Source of the DNA: Ehretia macrophylla
Taxonomy: Eukaryota > Streptophyta > Magnoliopsida > Boraginales > Ehretiaceae
DNA length: 64,000 nucleotides
Direction: 5' to 3'
Assembly (NCBI GenBank): GCA_037974665.1
Contig: CM075769.1
Coordinates: 82,093,190 to 82,157,189, forward strand
Below, in pieces: positions 11,934 to 24,118 of this stretch; within the stretch, counting starts at the first letter, position 1, and every line of letters begins with the position of its first letter. A program made the position numbers and the translations under genes. The notes beneath the pieces were generated by a model, which saw nothing but the letters and a program-made list of their open reading frames with translations, ran no database searches and was not told the DNA's origin.

Positions 11934-12491
11934 GTCATGTTGGGGGTAGAATTCCTTTTTGTGTTAAAGGTTCACAGTCCCAGCCTAGAGAGATGGCCCA
12001 TTCAGAAGGCCAAATGGGCTTAACAACAACCCATCCGCTTCAACAACGCAGCATCCTCGTAAGACGTGATATCGACGCATTGTAGGGCCCTCTAATGTCC
12101 CACGAGTAAAATTGTCGTCCTTTTAACAGCTCACGACGTACAATCTGGGATGGAAAAACAGAGCTTAATAAGAAAAGTGGCCAGAAACTGAAGAAAACTT
12201 TCAATTTTGGTCTCCAAAAAGGGCCAAGCAAGCAAGTTAGCTGCCCCCGTCGTAGAGCTCTCAGAGAGCTTTCCAACGGTATGTTGTGCGCCGCGTTACT
12301 CCTTACGGTTCAAAAGTTATGGGCACAGGAGCGAAAGAGACTTGGTCACAAGCCCTACGCCCTCGGTTTGCGGGCCCAGCCTCCACGTGAAGCGAAGTTG
12401 TCTTGCCCAAGGTGCCGTGGGATTCGATAATAGAAATGTGGTAGATTAAGTAGCTTGGCAACCGTAACTGGAGGAAAAAATATTGAAAAGG

Positions 12492-12610
12492 GGAGTACAA
12501 CACGAGGACTTCCCAGGGGGTCACCCATCCTAGTATTACTCTCGCCCAAGCACGCTTAACTTCGGAGTTCTGATGGGATATGGTGCATTAGTGCTGGTAT
12601 GATCACACCC
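12492..12610 (-). rRNA. 5S rRNA: 5S rRNA gene, copy 19 (AU30-31 variant)
   Basis: C117U, C114U, G75A, G31U, G30A, C6U. Control boxes intact. Carries the double change GG30-31 to AU, otherwise seen only between 40.2 and 52.1 kb; it removes the BamHI site and two helix III pairs. T-type flank, so outside the later linked haplotype. Confidence 0.97.
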
Positions 12611-13169
12611 ATCCTGTTGGGGGTAGAATTCCTTTTTGTGTTAACGGTTCACAGTCCCAGCCTAGAGAGCTGGCCCATTCAGAAGGCCCAATGGGCTTAA
12701 CAACAACCCATCGGCTTCAACAATACAGCATCCTAACAAGCCGTGATATCGATGCATTGTTGGACCCTCTAATGTCCCGCGAGTAAGGTTGTCTTCCTTT
12801 TAACAGCTCACGACGTACGATCCGGGTCAGAAAAATAGAGCTTAATAAGAAAATTGGCCCGAAACTGATGAAAACGTTCAATTTTGGGCTCCAAAAAAGG
12901 GCAAAGCAAGCAAGCTAGCTGCCCCCGTCGCAGAGCTCTCGGAGAGCTTTCCAATGGTATGCTGTGCGCCGCGTAACTCTTTACGGATCAAAAGTTATGG
13001 GCACTGGAACGACGGAGACATGGTTACAAGCCCTACGCCCTCGGTTTGGGGACCCAGCCTCCACGTGAAGCGAAGTTGTCTTGCCAAGGGTGCCGTGGGA
13101 TTCGATAATAGAAATATGGTGGATAAAGTATCTTGGCAACCCTAACCGGAGGAAAAAAAATTGAAAAGG

Positions 13170-13288
13170 GGAGTGCAACACGAGAACTTCCCAGGGGGTC
13201 ACATATCCTAGTACTACTCTCGCCCAAGCACGTTTAACTTCGGAGTTCTGATGGGATCCGGTGCATTAGTGCTGGTATGATCACACCC
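13170..13288 (-). rRNA. 5S rRNA: 5S rRNA gene, copy 20
   Basis: C117U, C104U, G86U and G85A (C box), G56A (A box), C6U. B-type flank. Confidence 0.97.
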
Positions 13289-13846
13289 GTCATGTTGACG
13301 GCACAATTCTTTTTTGTGTTAACGGTTCACAGTCCCAGACTAGAGAGATTGCCCATTCAGAAGGCCCAAAGGGCTTAACAACAACCCATCCGCTTCAACA
13401 ACGCAGCATCCTCGCAAGACGTGAAATCGATGCATTTTAGGGCCCTCAAATGTCCCGCGAGTAAGGTTGTCGTCCTTTTAACAGCTCACGACGTACGATC
13501 CGGGACTGGAAAACAGAGCTTAATAAGAAAAGTGGCCCAAAACTGATGAAAACGTTCGATTTTGGGCTCCAAACAGGTCAAAGCAAGCAGGCTTGCTGCC
13601 CTTGACGTAGAGCTCTCGGAGAGCTTTCCAAAGGTATGTTGTGCGCCGCGTAACTCCTTACGGATCAAACGTAATGGGCACCGGAGCGACAGAGACCTGG
13701 TCACAAGCCATACGCCCTCGGTTTGTGGGCCCAGCCTCCACGTGAAGCGAAGTTGTCTTAACCAAGGTGCCGGGGGATTCGATAATAGAAATGTGGTGGA
13801 TAAAGTAGCTTGGCAACCCTAATCGGAGGAAAAAAAATTGAAAAGG

Positions 13847-13965
13847 GGGGTGCGACACGAGGACTTCCCAGGGGGTCACCCATCCTAGTACTACTCTCGC
13901 CCAAGCAGGCTTCACTTCGGAGTTCTGATAGGATCCGAAGCATTAGTGCTGGTATGATCGCACCC
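13847..13965 (-). rRNA. 5S rRNA: 5S rRNA gene, copy 21
   Basis: U112C, G58C and U53G (A box), C36U, C28U, A27U. Three changes shared with copy 18, 2032 bp away. T-type flank. Confidence 0.97.
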
Positions 13966-14521
13966 GTCATGTTGGGGGTAGAATTCCTTTTTGTGTTAAA
14001 GGTTCACAATCCCAGCCTAGAGAGTTGTCCCATTCAGAAGGCCCAATGGGCTTAACAACAACCCATCCGCTTCAACAACGCAACATCCTTGCAAGACGTG
14101 AAATCGAAGCATTGTAGGGCCCTCTAATGTCCCGCGAGTAAGGTTGTCGTCCTTTTAACAGCTCACGACATAAGATCCAGGACGGAAAAATAGAGCATAA
14201 TAAGAAAAGTGGCCCAAAAATGATGAAAACGTTCGATTCTGGGCTCAAAAAAGGTACAGCAAGCAAGTTAGCTGCCCCCGTCATAGTGCCCTCAGAGAGC
14301 TTTCCGACGGTATGCAGTGCGCCGCGTAACTCCTTATGGATCAAAAGTTGTGGGCACTGGAGCGACGGAAACCTGGTCACGAGCCCTACGCCCTCAGTTT
14401 GCTGGCCCATCCTCCACGTGAAGCGAAGTTGTCTTGCCCAAGGTGCCGTAGGCTTCGATAATAGAAATGTGGAGGGTAAAGTATCTTGGCAACCCTAACC
14501 GGAGCAAAAAAAATTGAAAAA

Positions 14522-14640
14522 GGGGTGCAACACGAGGACTTCCCAGGGGGTCACCCATCCTAGTACTACTCTCGCCCAAGCACGCTTAACTTCGGAGTTC
14601 TGATGCGATCCAGTGCATTAGTGTTGGTATGATCACACCC
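14522..14640 (-). rRNA. 5S rRNA: 5S rRNA gene, copy 22
   Basis: C35G, C29U, G17A, C6U. Control boxes intact. B-type flank in the sub-form with CATAATTCC and TATGTATT, shared with copy 23 and the duplicated spacer at 10.65 kb. Confidence 0.97.
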
Positions 14641-15199
14641 GTCATGTTGATGGCATAATTCCTTTATGTATTAAAGGTTTACAGTCCAAGCCTAGAGAGA
14701 TGGCCCATTCAGAAGGCCCAATGGGCTTAACAACAACCCATTCGCTTTAACAACGCACTATCCTCACAAGATGTGATATCGACGTGTTGTAGGGCCCTCT
14801 AATGTCCCGCGAGTAAGGTTGTCGTCCTTTTAACAGCTCACGATGTACGATTTGGGAAAGAAAAACAAAACAAAATTAGAAAAATGGCCTGAAACTAATG
14901 AAAACGTTCGATTTTGGGCTCCAAAAAGGGCAACGCAAGAAAGATAGCTGCCCCCGTCGTAGAGCTCTTAGAGTGCTTTCCAACGGTATGTTGTGCGCCA
15001 CGTAACTCCTTACGGATCAAAAGGTATAGGCACCGGAGCGAAAGAGACTTGGTCACAAGCCCTACGCCCTCGGTTTGCGGGCCCAGCCTCCACGTGAAGT
15101 GAAGTTGTCTTGCCCATGGTGCCGTGGGATTCGATATTAGAAATGTGGTGGATAAAGTATCTTGGCAACCCTAACCGGAGGAAAAATAAATTGAAAAGG

Positions 15200-15318
15200 G
15201 GAGTGCAACACGAGGACTTCCCAAGGGGTCACCCATCCTACTACTACTCTCGCCCAAGCACGCTTAACTTCGGAGTTCTGATGGGATCCAGTGCATTAGT
15301 GCTGGTATGATCGTACCC
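15200..15318 (-). rRNA. 5S rRNA: 5S rRNA gene, copy 23
   Basis: C117U, C95U (C box), C78G, C29U, G5A. B-type flank, same sub-form as copy 22, its neighbour. Confidence 0.97.
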
Positions 15319-15877
15319 GTCATGTTGATGACATAATTCCTTTATGTATTAAAGGTTCACAGTCCCAGCCTAGAGAGCTGGCCCATTCAAAAGGCCCAAT
15401 GGGCTTGACAACAACCCATCCGGTTCAACAACGCAACATCCTCGCAAGACGTGATATCGATGCGTTGTAGGGCCCTCTAACGTCCCGCGAGTAAGGTTGT
15501 CGTCCTTTTAACAGCTCACGACGTACGATCCGGGACGGAAAAACAAAGCTTAATAAGAAAAGTGGCCCGAAAATGATGAAAAAGTTTGATTTTGGGCTCC
15601 AAAAAGGGCAAAGCTAGCGAGCTAGCTGCCCCCCTCGTAGAGCTCTCAGAAAGCTTTCCAACGGTATGTTGTGCGCCACGTAACTCCTTACGGATCAAAA
15701 GTTATGGGCACCGGGGCGATAGAGACTTGGTCACAAGCCCTAAGCCCTCGGTTTACGGGCCCAGCCTCCACGTGAAGCGAAGTTGTCTTGCCCAAGGTGC
15801 CTTGGGATCCGATAATAGAAATGTGGTGGATTATATAGCTTGGCAACCCTAACCGGAGAAAAAAAATTTTGAAAAGG

Positions 15878-15996
15878 GGAGTGCAACACGAGGACTTCCC
15901 AGGGGGTCACCAATCCTAGTACTACTCTCGCCCAAGCACGCTGAACTTCGGAGTTCTGATGGGATCCGGTGCATTAGTGCTGGTATGATCGCACCC
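15878..15996 (-). rRNA. 5S rRNA: 5S rRNA gene, copy 24
   Basis: C117U, G85U (C box), A54C (A box). T-type flank. Confidence 0.97.
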
Positions 15997-16553
15997 GTCA
16001 TGTTAGGGGCAGAATTCATTTTTGTGTTAACGGTTCACAGTCCCAGCCTAGAGAGCTGGCCCATTCAGAAGGCCCAATAGGCATAACAACAACCCATCCG
16101 CTTCAACAACGCAGCATCGTCGCAAGACGTGATACCGACGCATTGGAGGGCCTTCTAATGTCCTGCGAGTATGGTTGTCGTCCTTTTAACAGCTCACAAC
16201 GTACGATCCGAGACGTAAAAACAGAGCTTAATAAGAAAATGGCCCGAAACTGATGAAAACGTTCGATTTTGGGCTCCAAAAAAGGCATAGCGAGCAAGCT
16301 CGCTGCCCCCGTCATAGAGCTCTCGGAGAACTTTCCAACGGTATGCTGTCAGCCGCGTAACTCCTTACGGATCAAAAGTTATGGGCCCCGGAGCGACGGA
16401 GACCTGGTCCCAAGCCCTACGCTCTCGGTTTATGGGCCCAGCTTCCACGTGAAGCGAAGTTGTCTTGCCCAAGGGGCCGTGGGATTCGCTAATTGAAATG
16501 TGGTGGATAAAGTATCTTGGCAACCCCAACCGGAGGAAAAAAAATTGAAAAGG

Positions 16554-16672
16554 GAAGTGCAACACGAGGACTTCCCAGGGGGTCACCCATCCTATTACTA
16601 CTCTCGCCCAAGCACGCTTAACTTCGGAGTTCAGATGGGATCCGGTGCATTAGTGCTGGTATGATCGCACCC
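16554..16672 (-). rRNA. 5S rRNA: 5S rRNA gene, copy 25
   Basis: C118U, C117U, C78A, A40U. Control boxes intact; the two helix I changes give G-U wobbles. T-type flank. Confidence 0.97.
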
Positions 16673-17230
16673 ATCATGTTGGGGGTAGAATTCCTTTTTG
16701 TGTTAACGGTTCACAGTTCCAGCCTAGAGAGTTGGCCCATTCAGAAGGCCCAATGGGCTTAACAACTACCGATCCGCTTCAACAACGCCGCATCCTCGCA
16801 AGACGTGATCTCGATGCATTGTAGGGCCCTCTAATGTCTCGTGAGTATGGTCGTCATCCTTTTAACAGTTCACGGCGTACGATTCGGGACGGAAAAACAG
16901 AGCTTAATAAGTAAAGTGGCACAAAACTGATGAAAACGTTCAATTTTGGGCTCCAAAAAGGGAGAAGCAAGCAAGCTTGCTGCCCCCGTCGTAAAGCTCT
17001 CAAAGAGCTTTCCAACGGTATGTTGTGCGCCGCGTAACTTCTCACGGATCAAAAGTAATGGGCAACGGAGCGACCGAGACCTAGTCACAAGCCCTACGCC
17101 CTCTGTTTGCGGGCCCAGCCTCCATGTGAAGCGAAGTTGACTTGCCCAAGGTGCCGTGGGATTCGATAACAGAAATGTGGTGGATAAAGTAGCTTGGCAA
17201 CCCTAACCGGAGGAAAAAAAATTGAAAAGG

Positions 17231-17349
17231 GGAGTGCAACACGAGGACTTCCCAGGGGGTTACCCATCCTAGTACTACACTAGCCCAAGCACGCTTAACT
17301 TCGGAGTTATGATGGGATCCGGTGAATTATTGCTGGTATGATCACACCC
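17231..17349 (-). rRNA. 5S rRNA: 5S rRNA gene, copy 26
   Basis: C117U, G89A (C box), A71U and G68U (IE), G41U, G25U, C20A, C6U. IE disrupted. T-type flank. Confidence 0.96.
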
Positions 17350-17906
17350 GTCATATTGGGGGTAGAATTCCTTTTTGAGTTAACGGTTCACAGTCCCAGC
17401 CTAGAGAGCTACCCATTCAGAAGGCGCAATGGGCTTAACAACAACCCATCCGCTTCAACAACCCAGCATCCTCGCAAGACGTGAAATCGATGCATTGTAG
17501 GGCCCTCTAATGTACCGCGAGTAAGGCTGTCGTCCTTTTAACAGCTCACGACGTACGATTCGGGACGAAAAATCAGGGCTTTATAAGAAAAGTGGCCCAA
17601 AACTGATGAAAATGTTCGATTTTGGGCTCCAAAAAGGGAAAAGCGAGCAAGTTAGCTACCCCCGTCGTAGAGATCTCAGAGAGCTTTCCAACCGTATGCT
17701 GTGCGCCGCGTAACTCCTTACGTATCAAAAGCTATGGGCACCGGAGCGACAGAGACTTGGTCACAAGCCCTACGCCCTCAATTTGCGGGCCCAGCCTTCT
17801 CGTGAAGCGAAGTTGTCTTGCCCAAGGTGCCGTGGGATTCGATAATGGAAATGTGGTGGATAAAGTAGCTTGGCAACCCTAACCGGAGGAAAAAAAATTT
17901 AAAAGG

Positions 17907-18025
17907 GGAGTGCAACACGAGGACTTCCCAGGGGGTTACCCATCCTAGTACTACTCTCGCCCAAGCACGCTTAACATCGGAGCTCTGATGGGATCCGGTG
18001 CATTAGTGCTGGTATGATCGCACCC
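17907..18025 (-). rRNA. 5S rRNA: 5S rRNA gene, copy 27
   Basis: C117U, G89A (C box; shared with neighbour 26), A50U (first base of the A box), A43G. T-type flank. Confidence 0.97.
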
Positions 18026-18583
18026 GTCATGTTGGGGGTAGAATTCCTTTTTATGTTAACGGTTCACAGCCCTAGCCTAGAGAGATGGCCCATTCAAAAG
18101 GCCAAATGGGCTTAACAACAACCCATCCGCTTCAACAACGCAGCATCCTCGTAAGACGTGATATCAACGCATTATATGGCCCTCTAATGTCCAACGAGTA
18201 AGGTTGTCGTCCTTTTAACAGCTCACGACGTACGATCCGGGATGAAAAAACAGAGCTTAATAAGAAAAGTGGCCTGAAACTGATGAAAACGTTCAATTTT
18301 TGGCTCCAAAAAGGGCATAGCGAGCAATCTAGCAGCCCCTGTCGTAGAGCTCTCGGAGAGCGTTACAACGGTATGCTGTGCGCCACGTTATTCCTAACGG
18401 ATCAAAAGCTATGGGCACCGGAGCGACAGAGACTTGGTCACAAGCCCTACGCCCTCAATTTGCGGGCCCAGCCTCCTCGTGAAGTGAAGTTGTCTTGCCC
18501 AAAGTGCTGTGGGATTCGATAATAGAAATGTGGTGGATAAAGTATCTTGGCAACCCTAACCGGAGGAAAAAAAATTGAAAAGT

Positions 18584-18701
18584 GGGGTGCAACACGGGGA
18601 CTTCCCAGGGGGTCACCCATCCTACTACTACTCTCGCCAAGCACGCTTAACTTCGGAGTTCTGATCGGATCCGATGCATTAGTGCTGGTATGATTACAAC
18701 C
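18584..18701 (-). rRNA. 5S rRNA: 5S rRNA gene, copy 28 (1-nt deletion)
   Basis: 118 nt, with the same G64-66 deletion and U106C as copy 14. Also C78G, C36G, C28U, G7A, C6U, G3U. Both G7A and C6U hit the first CpG. G-type flank. Confidence 0.95.
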
Positions 18702-19259
18702 GTCATGGTGGGAGTAGAATTGCTCTTTGTGTTAACGGTTCACAGTCCCAGCCTAGAAAGATGGCCCATTCAGAAGGCCCAATTGGCTTAACAACAACCC
18801 ATCCGCTTCAACAACGCAGCATCCTCGCAAGACATGATATCGACGCATTGTAGCGCCCTCTAATATCCCTCTAGTAAGGTTGTCGTTCTTTTAACAGCTC
18901 ACGACGTACGATCTGGGACAGAAAAACAAATCTTAATAAGAAAAGTGGCCCGAAACTAATGAAAATGTTCGATTTTGGGCTCCAAAAAGGGCAAAGCGGT
19001 CAAGCTTGCTGCCCCCGTCGTAGAGCTCTCAGAGAACTTTCCAACGATATGCTGTGCGCCGAGTAACTCCTTACGGATCAAAAGTTATGGGCACCGGAGC
19101 GACAAAGACTTGGTCACAAGCCCTACGCCCTCGGTTTGATGGACCAGCATCCACGTGAAGCGAAGTTGTCTTGCCCAAAGTGCCGTGGGATTTGATAATA
19201 GAAATGTGGTGGATAAAGTATCTTGGCAACCCTAACCGGAGGAAAAAAAATTGAAATGT

Positions 19260-19378
19260 GGGGTGCAACACGAGGACTTCCCAAGGGGTCACCCATCCTA
19301 GTACTACTCTCGCCCAAGCACGCTTAACTTCGGAGTTCTGATGGGATCCGGAGCATTAGTGCTGGTATGATCGCACCC
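19260..19378 (-). rRNA. 5S rRNA: 5S rRNA gene, copy 29
   Basis: C95U (C box) and A27U only. T-type flank. The downstream T run nearest the gene is reduced to TTT (plus-strand GAAATG), leaving the farther T8 run. Confidence 0.98.
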
Positions 19379-19936
19379 ATCATATTGGGGGTGGAATTCC
19401 TTTCTGTGTTAAAGGTTGACAGTCCCAGCCTAGAGAGATGGCCCATTCAGAAGGCCCAATGGGCTTAACAACAACCCATCCGCTTCAATAATGAAGCATC
19501 CTCGCAAAACGTGATATCGACGCATTGTATGTCCCTCTAATGTCCCGCGAGTAAGGTTGTTGTCCTTTTAACAGCTCACGACGTACGATCCGAGACGAAA
19601 AAATAGAGCTTAATAAGAAAAGTTGCCCAAAATTGATAAAAACGTTCGATTTTGGGCTCAAAAAAGGGCACAACGAGCAAGTTAGCTGCCCCCGTCGTGG
19701 AGCTCTCAGAGAGCTTTCCAACGGTATGCTATGCGCTGCGTAACTCTTCACGGATCAAAAGTTATGGGCACCAGAGCGAGAGAGACTTGGTCACAAGCCC
19801 TACGCCATCGGTTTGCGGGCCCGGCCCCCACGTGAAGCGAAGTTGTCTGGCCCAAGGTGCCGTGGGATTCGATAATAGAAATGTGGTGGATAAAGTATCT
19901 TGGCAACCCTAACCGGAGGAAAAAAAATTGAAAAGG

Positions 19937-20055
19937 GGGGTGCAACACGAGGACTTCCTAGGGGGTCACCCATCCTTGTACTACTCTCGCCCAAGCACGC
20001 TTAACTTTGGAGTTCTGATAGCATCCGGTGCATTAGTGCTGGTATGATCGCACCC
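19937..20055 (-). rRNA. 5S rRNA: 5S rRNA gene, copy 30
   Basis: G97A (C box), U79A, G48A, C36U, C34G; the last two remove part of the BamHI-flanking C run. T-type flank. Confidence 0.97.
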
Positions 20056-20613
20056 GTCATGTTGGGGGTAGAATTCCATTTTCTTTTAACGGTTCACAGT
20101 CCCAGCCAAGAGAGATGGCCCATTCAGAAGGCCCAATGGGCTTAACAACAACCCATCCGCTTCAACAATGCAGCATCCTCGCAGGACGTGATATCGACGC
20201 ATTGTAGGGCACTCTAATGTCCCGCGAGTAAGGTTGTCATCCTTTTAACAACTCACGAAGTACGATCCCGGACGGAAAAACAGAGCTTAATAATAAAAGT
20301 GGCCCGAAACTGATGAAAACGTTCGACTTTGGGCTCCAGAAAGGACACAACGAGCGAGCTAGCTGCTCCCGTCGTAGAGCTCTCGGAGAGCTTTCCAACA
20401 GAATGCTGTACGCCGCGTAACTCCTTACGGATCGAAAGTTATGGGCACTAGAGCGACAGAGACTTGGTGACAAGCCCTACGCCCTCGGTTTGCGGGCCCA
20501 GCCTCCACGTGAAGCGAAGTTGTCTTGCCCAAGGTGCTGTTGGATTCGATAATAGAAATGTGGTGGATAAAGGATCTTGGCAACCTTAACCGGAGGAAAA
20601 AAAATGGAAAAGG

Positions 20614-20732
20614 GGGGTGCAACATGAGGACTCCTCAGGGGGTCACCCATCCTAGTACTACTCTCGCCCAAGCACGCTTAACTTCGGAGTTCTGATGGGA
20701 TCCGGTGCGTTAGTGCTGGTATGATCGCACCC
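20614..20732 (-). rRNA. 5S rRNA: 5S rRNA gene, copy 31
   Basis: G108A, A100G, G98A, U24C. Control boxes intact. T-type flank. Confidence 0.97.
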
Positions 20733-21292
20733 GTCATGTTGGGGTTAGAATTCCTTTTTGTGTTAAAGGTTCACAGTCCCAGCCTAGAGAGATGGCCCAT
20801 TCAGAAGGCCCAATGGGCTTAACAACAACCCATCCGCTTCAACAATGAAGCATCCTCGCAAGACGTGATATCGACGCATTGTAGCGCCCTCTAATGTACC
20901 GCGAGTAAGGTTGTCGTCCTTTTAACATCTCACGACATACGATCTGGGACGAAAAAACAGAGCTTAATAAGAAAAGTGGCCCGAAACTGATGAAAACGTT
21001 CGATTTTGGGCTCCAAAAAGGGCACAGCAAGCAAGCTTGCTGCCCTCATCGTAGAGCTCTCAGAGAGCTTTCCAACGGTATGTTGTGCGCATCGTAACTC
21101 CTTACGGATCAAAAGTTATGGGCACCGGAGCGACGGAGACCTGGTGACAAGCCTTACGCCCTCGGTTTGCGGGCCCAGCCTCCACGTGAAGCAAAGTTGT
21201 CTTGCCTAAGGTGCCGTGGGATTCGATAATAGAAATGTGGTGGATAAAGTATCTTGGCAACCCTAACCGGAGGAAAAAAAAAATTGAAAAGG

Positions 21293-21411
21293 GGGGTGCA
21301 ACACGAGGACTTCCCAGGGGGTCATCCATCCTAGTACTACACTCGCCCAAGCTCGCTTAACTTCGGAGTTCTGATGGGATCCGGTGCATTAGTGCTGGTA
21401 TGATCGCACCC
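21293..21411 (-). rRNA. 5S rRNA: 5S rRNA gene, copy 32
   Basis: G87A (C box), A71U (IE), U59A (A box). The same trio is found in copy 72, 26.7 kb away, and two of the three in copy 42. T-type flank. Confidence 0.97.
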
Positions 21412-21969
21412 GTCATGTTGGGGATAGAATTCCTTTTTGTGTTAAAGGTTCACAGTCCCAGCCTAGAGAGATGGCCCATTCAGAAGGCCGAATGGGCTTA
21501 ACAACAACCCATCCGCTTCAACAACGCAGCATCCTCGCAAGACGTGATATCGACGCATTGTAGGGCCCTCAAATGTCCCGCGAGTCAGGTTGTCGTCCTT
21601 TTAACAGCTCACGACGTACGATCCAGGATGGAAAAATAGTGCTTAATAAGAAAAGTGGCCCGAAACTGATGAAAACGTTCTATTTTGGTCTCCATAAAGT
21701 ACAAAGCGAGCAAGCTAGCTGCCCCCGTCGTAGAGCTCTCGGAGAGTTTACCAACGGTATTCTGTGCGGCGCGTAACTCCTTATGGATCAAAAGTTATGG
21801 TCGCTAGAGTGACGGAGACCTGGTCACATGCCCTACGCCCTCGGTTTGCGGGCCCAACCTCCACGTGAAGTGAAGTTGTCTTGCCCAAGGTGCCGTGGGA
21901 TTCGATAATAGAAATGTGGTGGACAAACTATCTTGGGAACCCTAACCAGAGGAAAATAAATTGAAAAGG

Positions 21970-22087
21970 GGGGTGCAACACGAGGACTTCCTAGAGGTCA
22001 CCCATCCTAGTACTACTCCTGCCCAAGCACTCTTAACTTCGGAGTTCTGATAGGATCCGGTGCATTAGTGCTGGTATGATCGCACCC
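21970..22087 (-). rRNA. 5S rRNA: 5S rRNA gene, copy 33 (1-nt deletion)
   Basis: 118 nt: within C91-95 one base is lost and one C is changed to U. Also G97A (C box), A69G and G68A (IE), C57A (A box), C36U. All three control boxes are hit; likely a pseudogene. G-type flank. Confidence 0.93.
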
Positions 22088-22645
22088 GTCATGGTGGGGG
22101 TAGAATTCCTTTTTGTGTTAATGGTTCATAGTCCCAGCCGAGAGAGATGGCCCATTTAGAAGGCCCAATGGGCTTAACAACAACCCATCTGCTTCAACAA
22201 CGCAGCATCCTCACAAGACGTGATATCGACGCGTTGTAAGGCCCTCTAATGTCCCGCAAGTAAGGTTGTCGTCCTTTTAACAGCTCACGACGTACGATCT
22301 GGGACGGAAAAACAGAGCTTAATAAGAAAAGTGGCTCGAAACTAATGAAAACGTTCGATTTTGGGCTCCAAAAAGGGCACAGCGAGTAAACTTTCAGCGC
22401 CCGTCGTAGAGCTCTCGGAGAGCTTTCCAACGGTATGCTGTGCGCGGCGTAACTCCTTACTGATCAAAAGTTATGGGCACCAGAGCCATAGAGACTTGGT
22501 CACAAGCCCTACGCCCTCAGTTTGCGGGCCCAGTCTCCACGTGAAGCGAAGTTGTCTTGCCCAAGGTGCCGTGGGATTCGATAATAGAAATGTGGTGGAT
22601 AAAGTATCTTGGCAACCCTAACTAGAGGAAAATAAATTGAAAAGT

Positions 22646-22764
22646 GGGGTGCAACACAAGGACTTCCCAAGAGGTCACCTATCCTAGTACTACTATCACC
22701 CAAGCACGCTTAACTTCGGAGTTCTGATGGGATCCGGTGCATTAGTGATGGTATGATCTCACCC
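22646..22764 (-). rRNA. 5S rRNA: 5S rRNA gene, copy 34
   Basis: C107U, C95U, C93U and G85A (C box), G70U and C67U (IE), G17U, C6A. Shares C107U+C95U+C93U with copy 35. T-type flank with GGGGTTAG. Confidence 0.96.
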
Positions 22765-23322
22765 GTGATGTTGGGGTTAGAATTCCTTTTTGTGTTAAAG
22801 GTTCACAGTCCCAGCCTAGAGAGATGGCCCATTCAGAAGGCCCAATGGGCTTAACAACAACCCATCCGCTTCAACAATGCAGCATCCTCGCAAGACGTGA
22901 TATCTACGCATTGTAGCGCCCTCTAATGTCCCGTGAGTAAGGTTGTCGTCCTTTTAACCGCTCACGACGTACGATCTAGGACGGAAAAAAAGAGCAAAAA
23001 TAGAAAAGTGGCCCGAAACTGATGAAAACGTTTGACTTTGGGCTCCAAAAAGGGCAAAGCAAGCATGCTTGGTGGCCCCGTCGTAGAGCTCTCGGAGAGC
23101 TTTCCAACAGTATGTTGTGCGCCGCGTAACTCCTTACAGATCAAAAGTTATGGGCACCGGAGCGACGGAGACCTGGTCACAAGCCCTACACCCTCGGTTT
23201 GCGGGCCCAGCCTCCACGTGAAGCGAAGTTGTCTTGCCCAAGGTGCCGTGGGATTCGATAATAGAAATGTGGTGGATAAAGTATCTTGGCAACCCTAACC
23301 AGAGGAAAAAAAATTGAAATGT
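22765..23322 (-). repeat. Exemplar intergenic spacer, between copies 34 and 35
   Basis: A typical 558-bp spacer. From right to left (transcription sense of the minus strand) it holds the terminator T runs of copy 35's side (A8 on plus at 23306-23313), CACGTG at 23215-23220, GGGCCC at 23203-23208, a short inverted repeat with arms AGCTCTC and GAGAGCT around one G (23087-23101), a hairpin with arms GCCCATT and AATGGGC around a 10-nt loop (22827-22850), and the promoter-proximal block next to copy 34. These landmarks recur in most units, often degenerate. I see no gene in it. Confidence 0.85.
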
Positions 23323-23441
23323 GGGGTGCAACACAAGGACTTCCCAAGAGGTCACCCATCCTAGTACTACTCTCGCCCAAGCACGCTTAACTTCGGAGTT
23401 CAGATGGGATCCGAAGCATTAGTGCTGGTATGATCGCACCC
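23323..23441 (-). rRNA. 5S rRNA: 5S rRNA gene, copy 35
   Basis: C107U, C95U and C93U (C box), A40U, C28U, A27U. T-type flank with GGGGTTAG, as in copy 34. The gene-proximal T run is only three long; T8 lies beyond it. Confidence 0.97.
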
Positions 23442-23999
23442 GTCATGTTGGGGTTAGAATTCCTTTTTGTGTTAAAGGTTCACAGTCCCAGCCTAGAGAG
23501 ATGGCCCATTCAGAAGGCCCAATGGGCTTAACAACAACCCATCCGCTTCAACAATGCAGCATCCTCGCAAGACGTGATATCTACGCATTGTAGCGCCCTC
23601 TAATGTCCGGCGAGTAAGGTTGTCGTCCTTTTAACAGCTCACGACGTACGATCCGGGATGAAAAAACAGAGCTTAATAAGAAAAGTGGACTGAAACTGAT
23701 GAAAACGTTCGATTTTGGGCTCCAAAAAGGGCAAAGCAAGCATGCTTGCTACCTTGGTCGTAGAGCTCCCGGAGAGCTTCACAACGGTATGCAGTGCGCC
23801 GCGTAACTCCTTACGGATCAAAGGTTATGGGCACCGGAGCGACGGAGACCTGGTCACAAGCACTACGCCCTCGGTTTGTGGGCCCAGCCTCCACGTGAAG
23901 CGAAGTTGTCTTGCCCAAGGTGCCGTGCAATTCGATAATAGAAATATGGTGGATAAAGTATCTTGGCAACCCTAACCGGAGGAAAATAAATTGAAAAGG

Positions 24000-24118
24000 G
24001 GGGTACAACATGAGGACTTCCCAGGGGGTCACCCATCCTAGTATTAATATCGCCCAAGCACGCTTAACTTCGGAGTTCTGAACGGATCCAGTGCAATAGT
24101 GTTTGTATGATCGCACCC
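24000..24118 (-). rRNA. 5S rRNA: 5S rRNA gene, copy 36 (heavily diverged)
   Basis: Eleven changes: C114U, G108A, G75A, G72U and G70U (IE), A37U, C36G, C29U, A23U, G17A, C15A. Probably a pseudogene. G-type flank. Confidence 0.95.

Noticed and set aside
23215-23220. CACGTG (plant G-box) in nearly every spacer
   Set aside because: It lies about 110 bp beyond the 3' end of the next gene, with no Pol II gene nearby; a six-base match conserved by repeat homology is not evidence of function.
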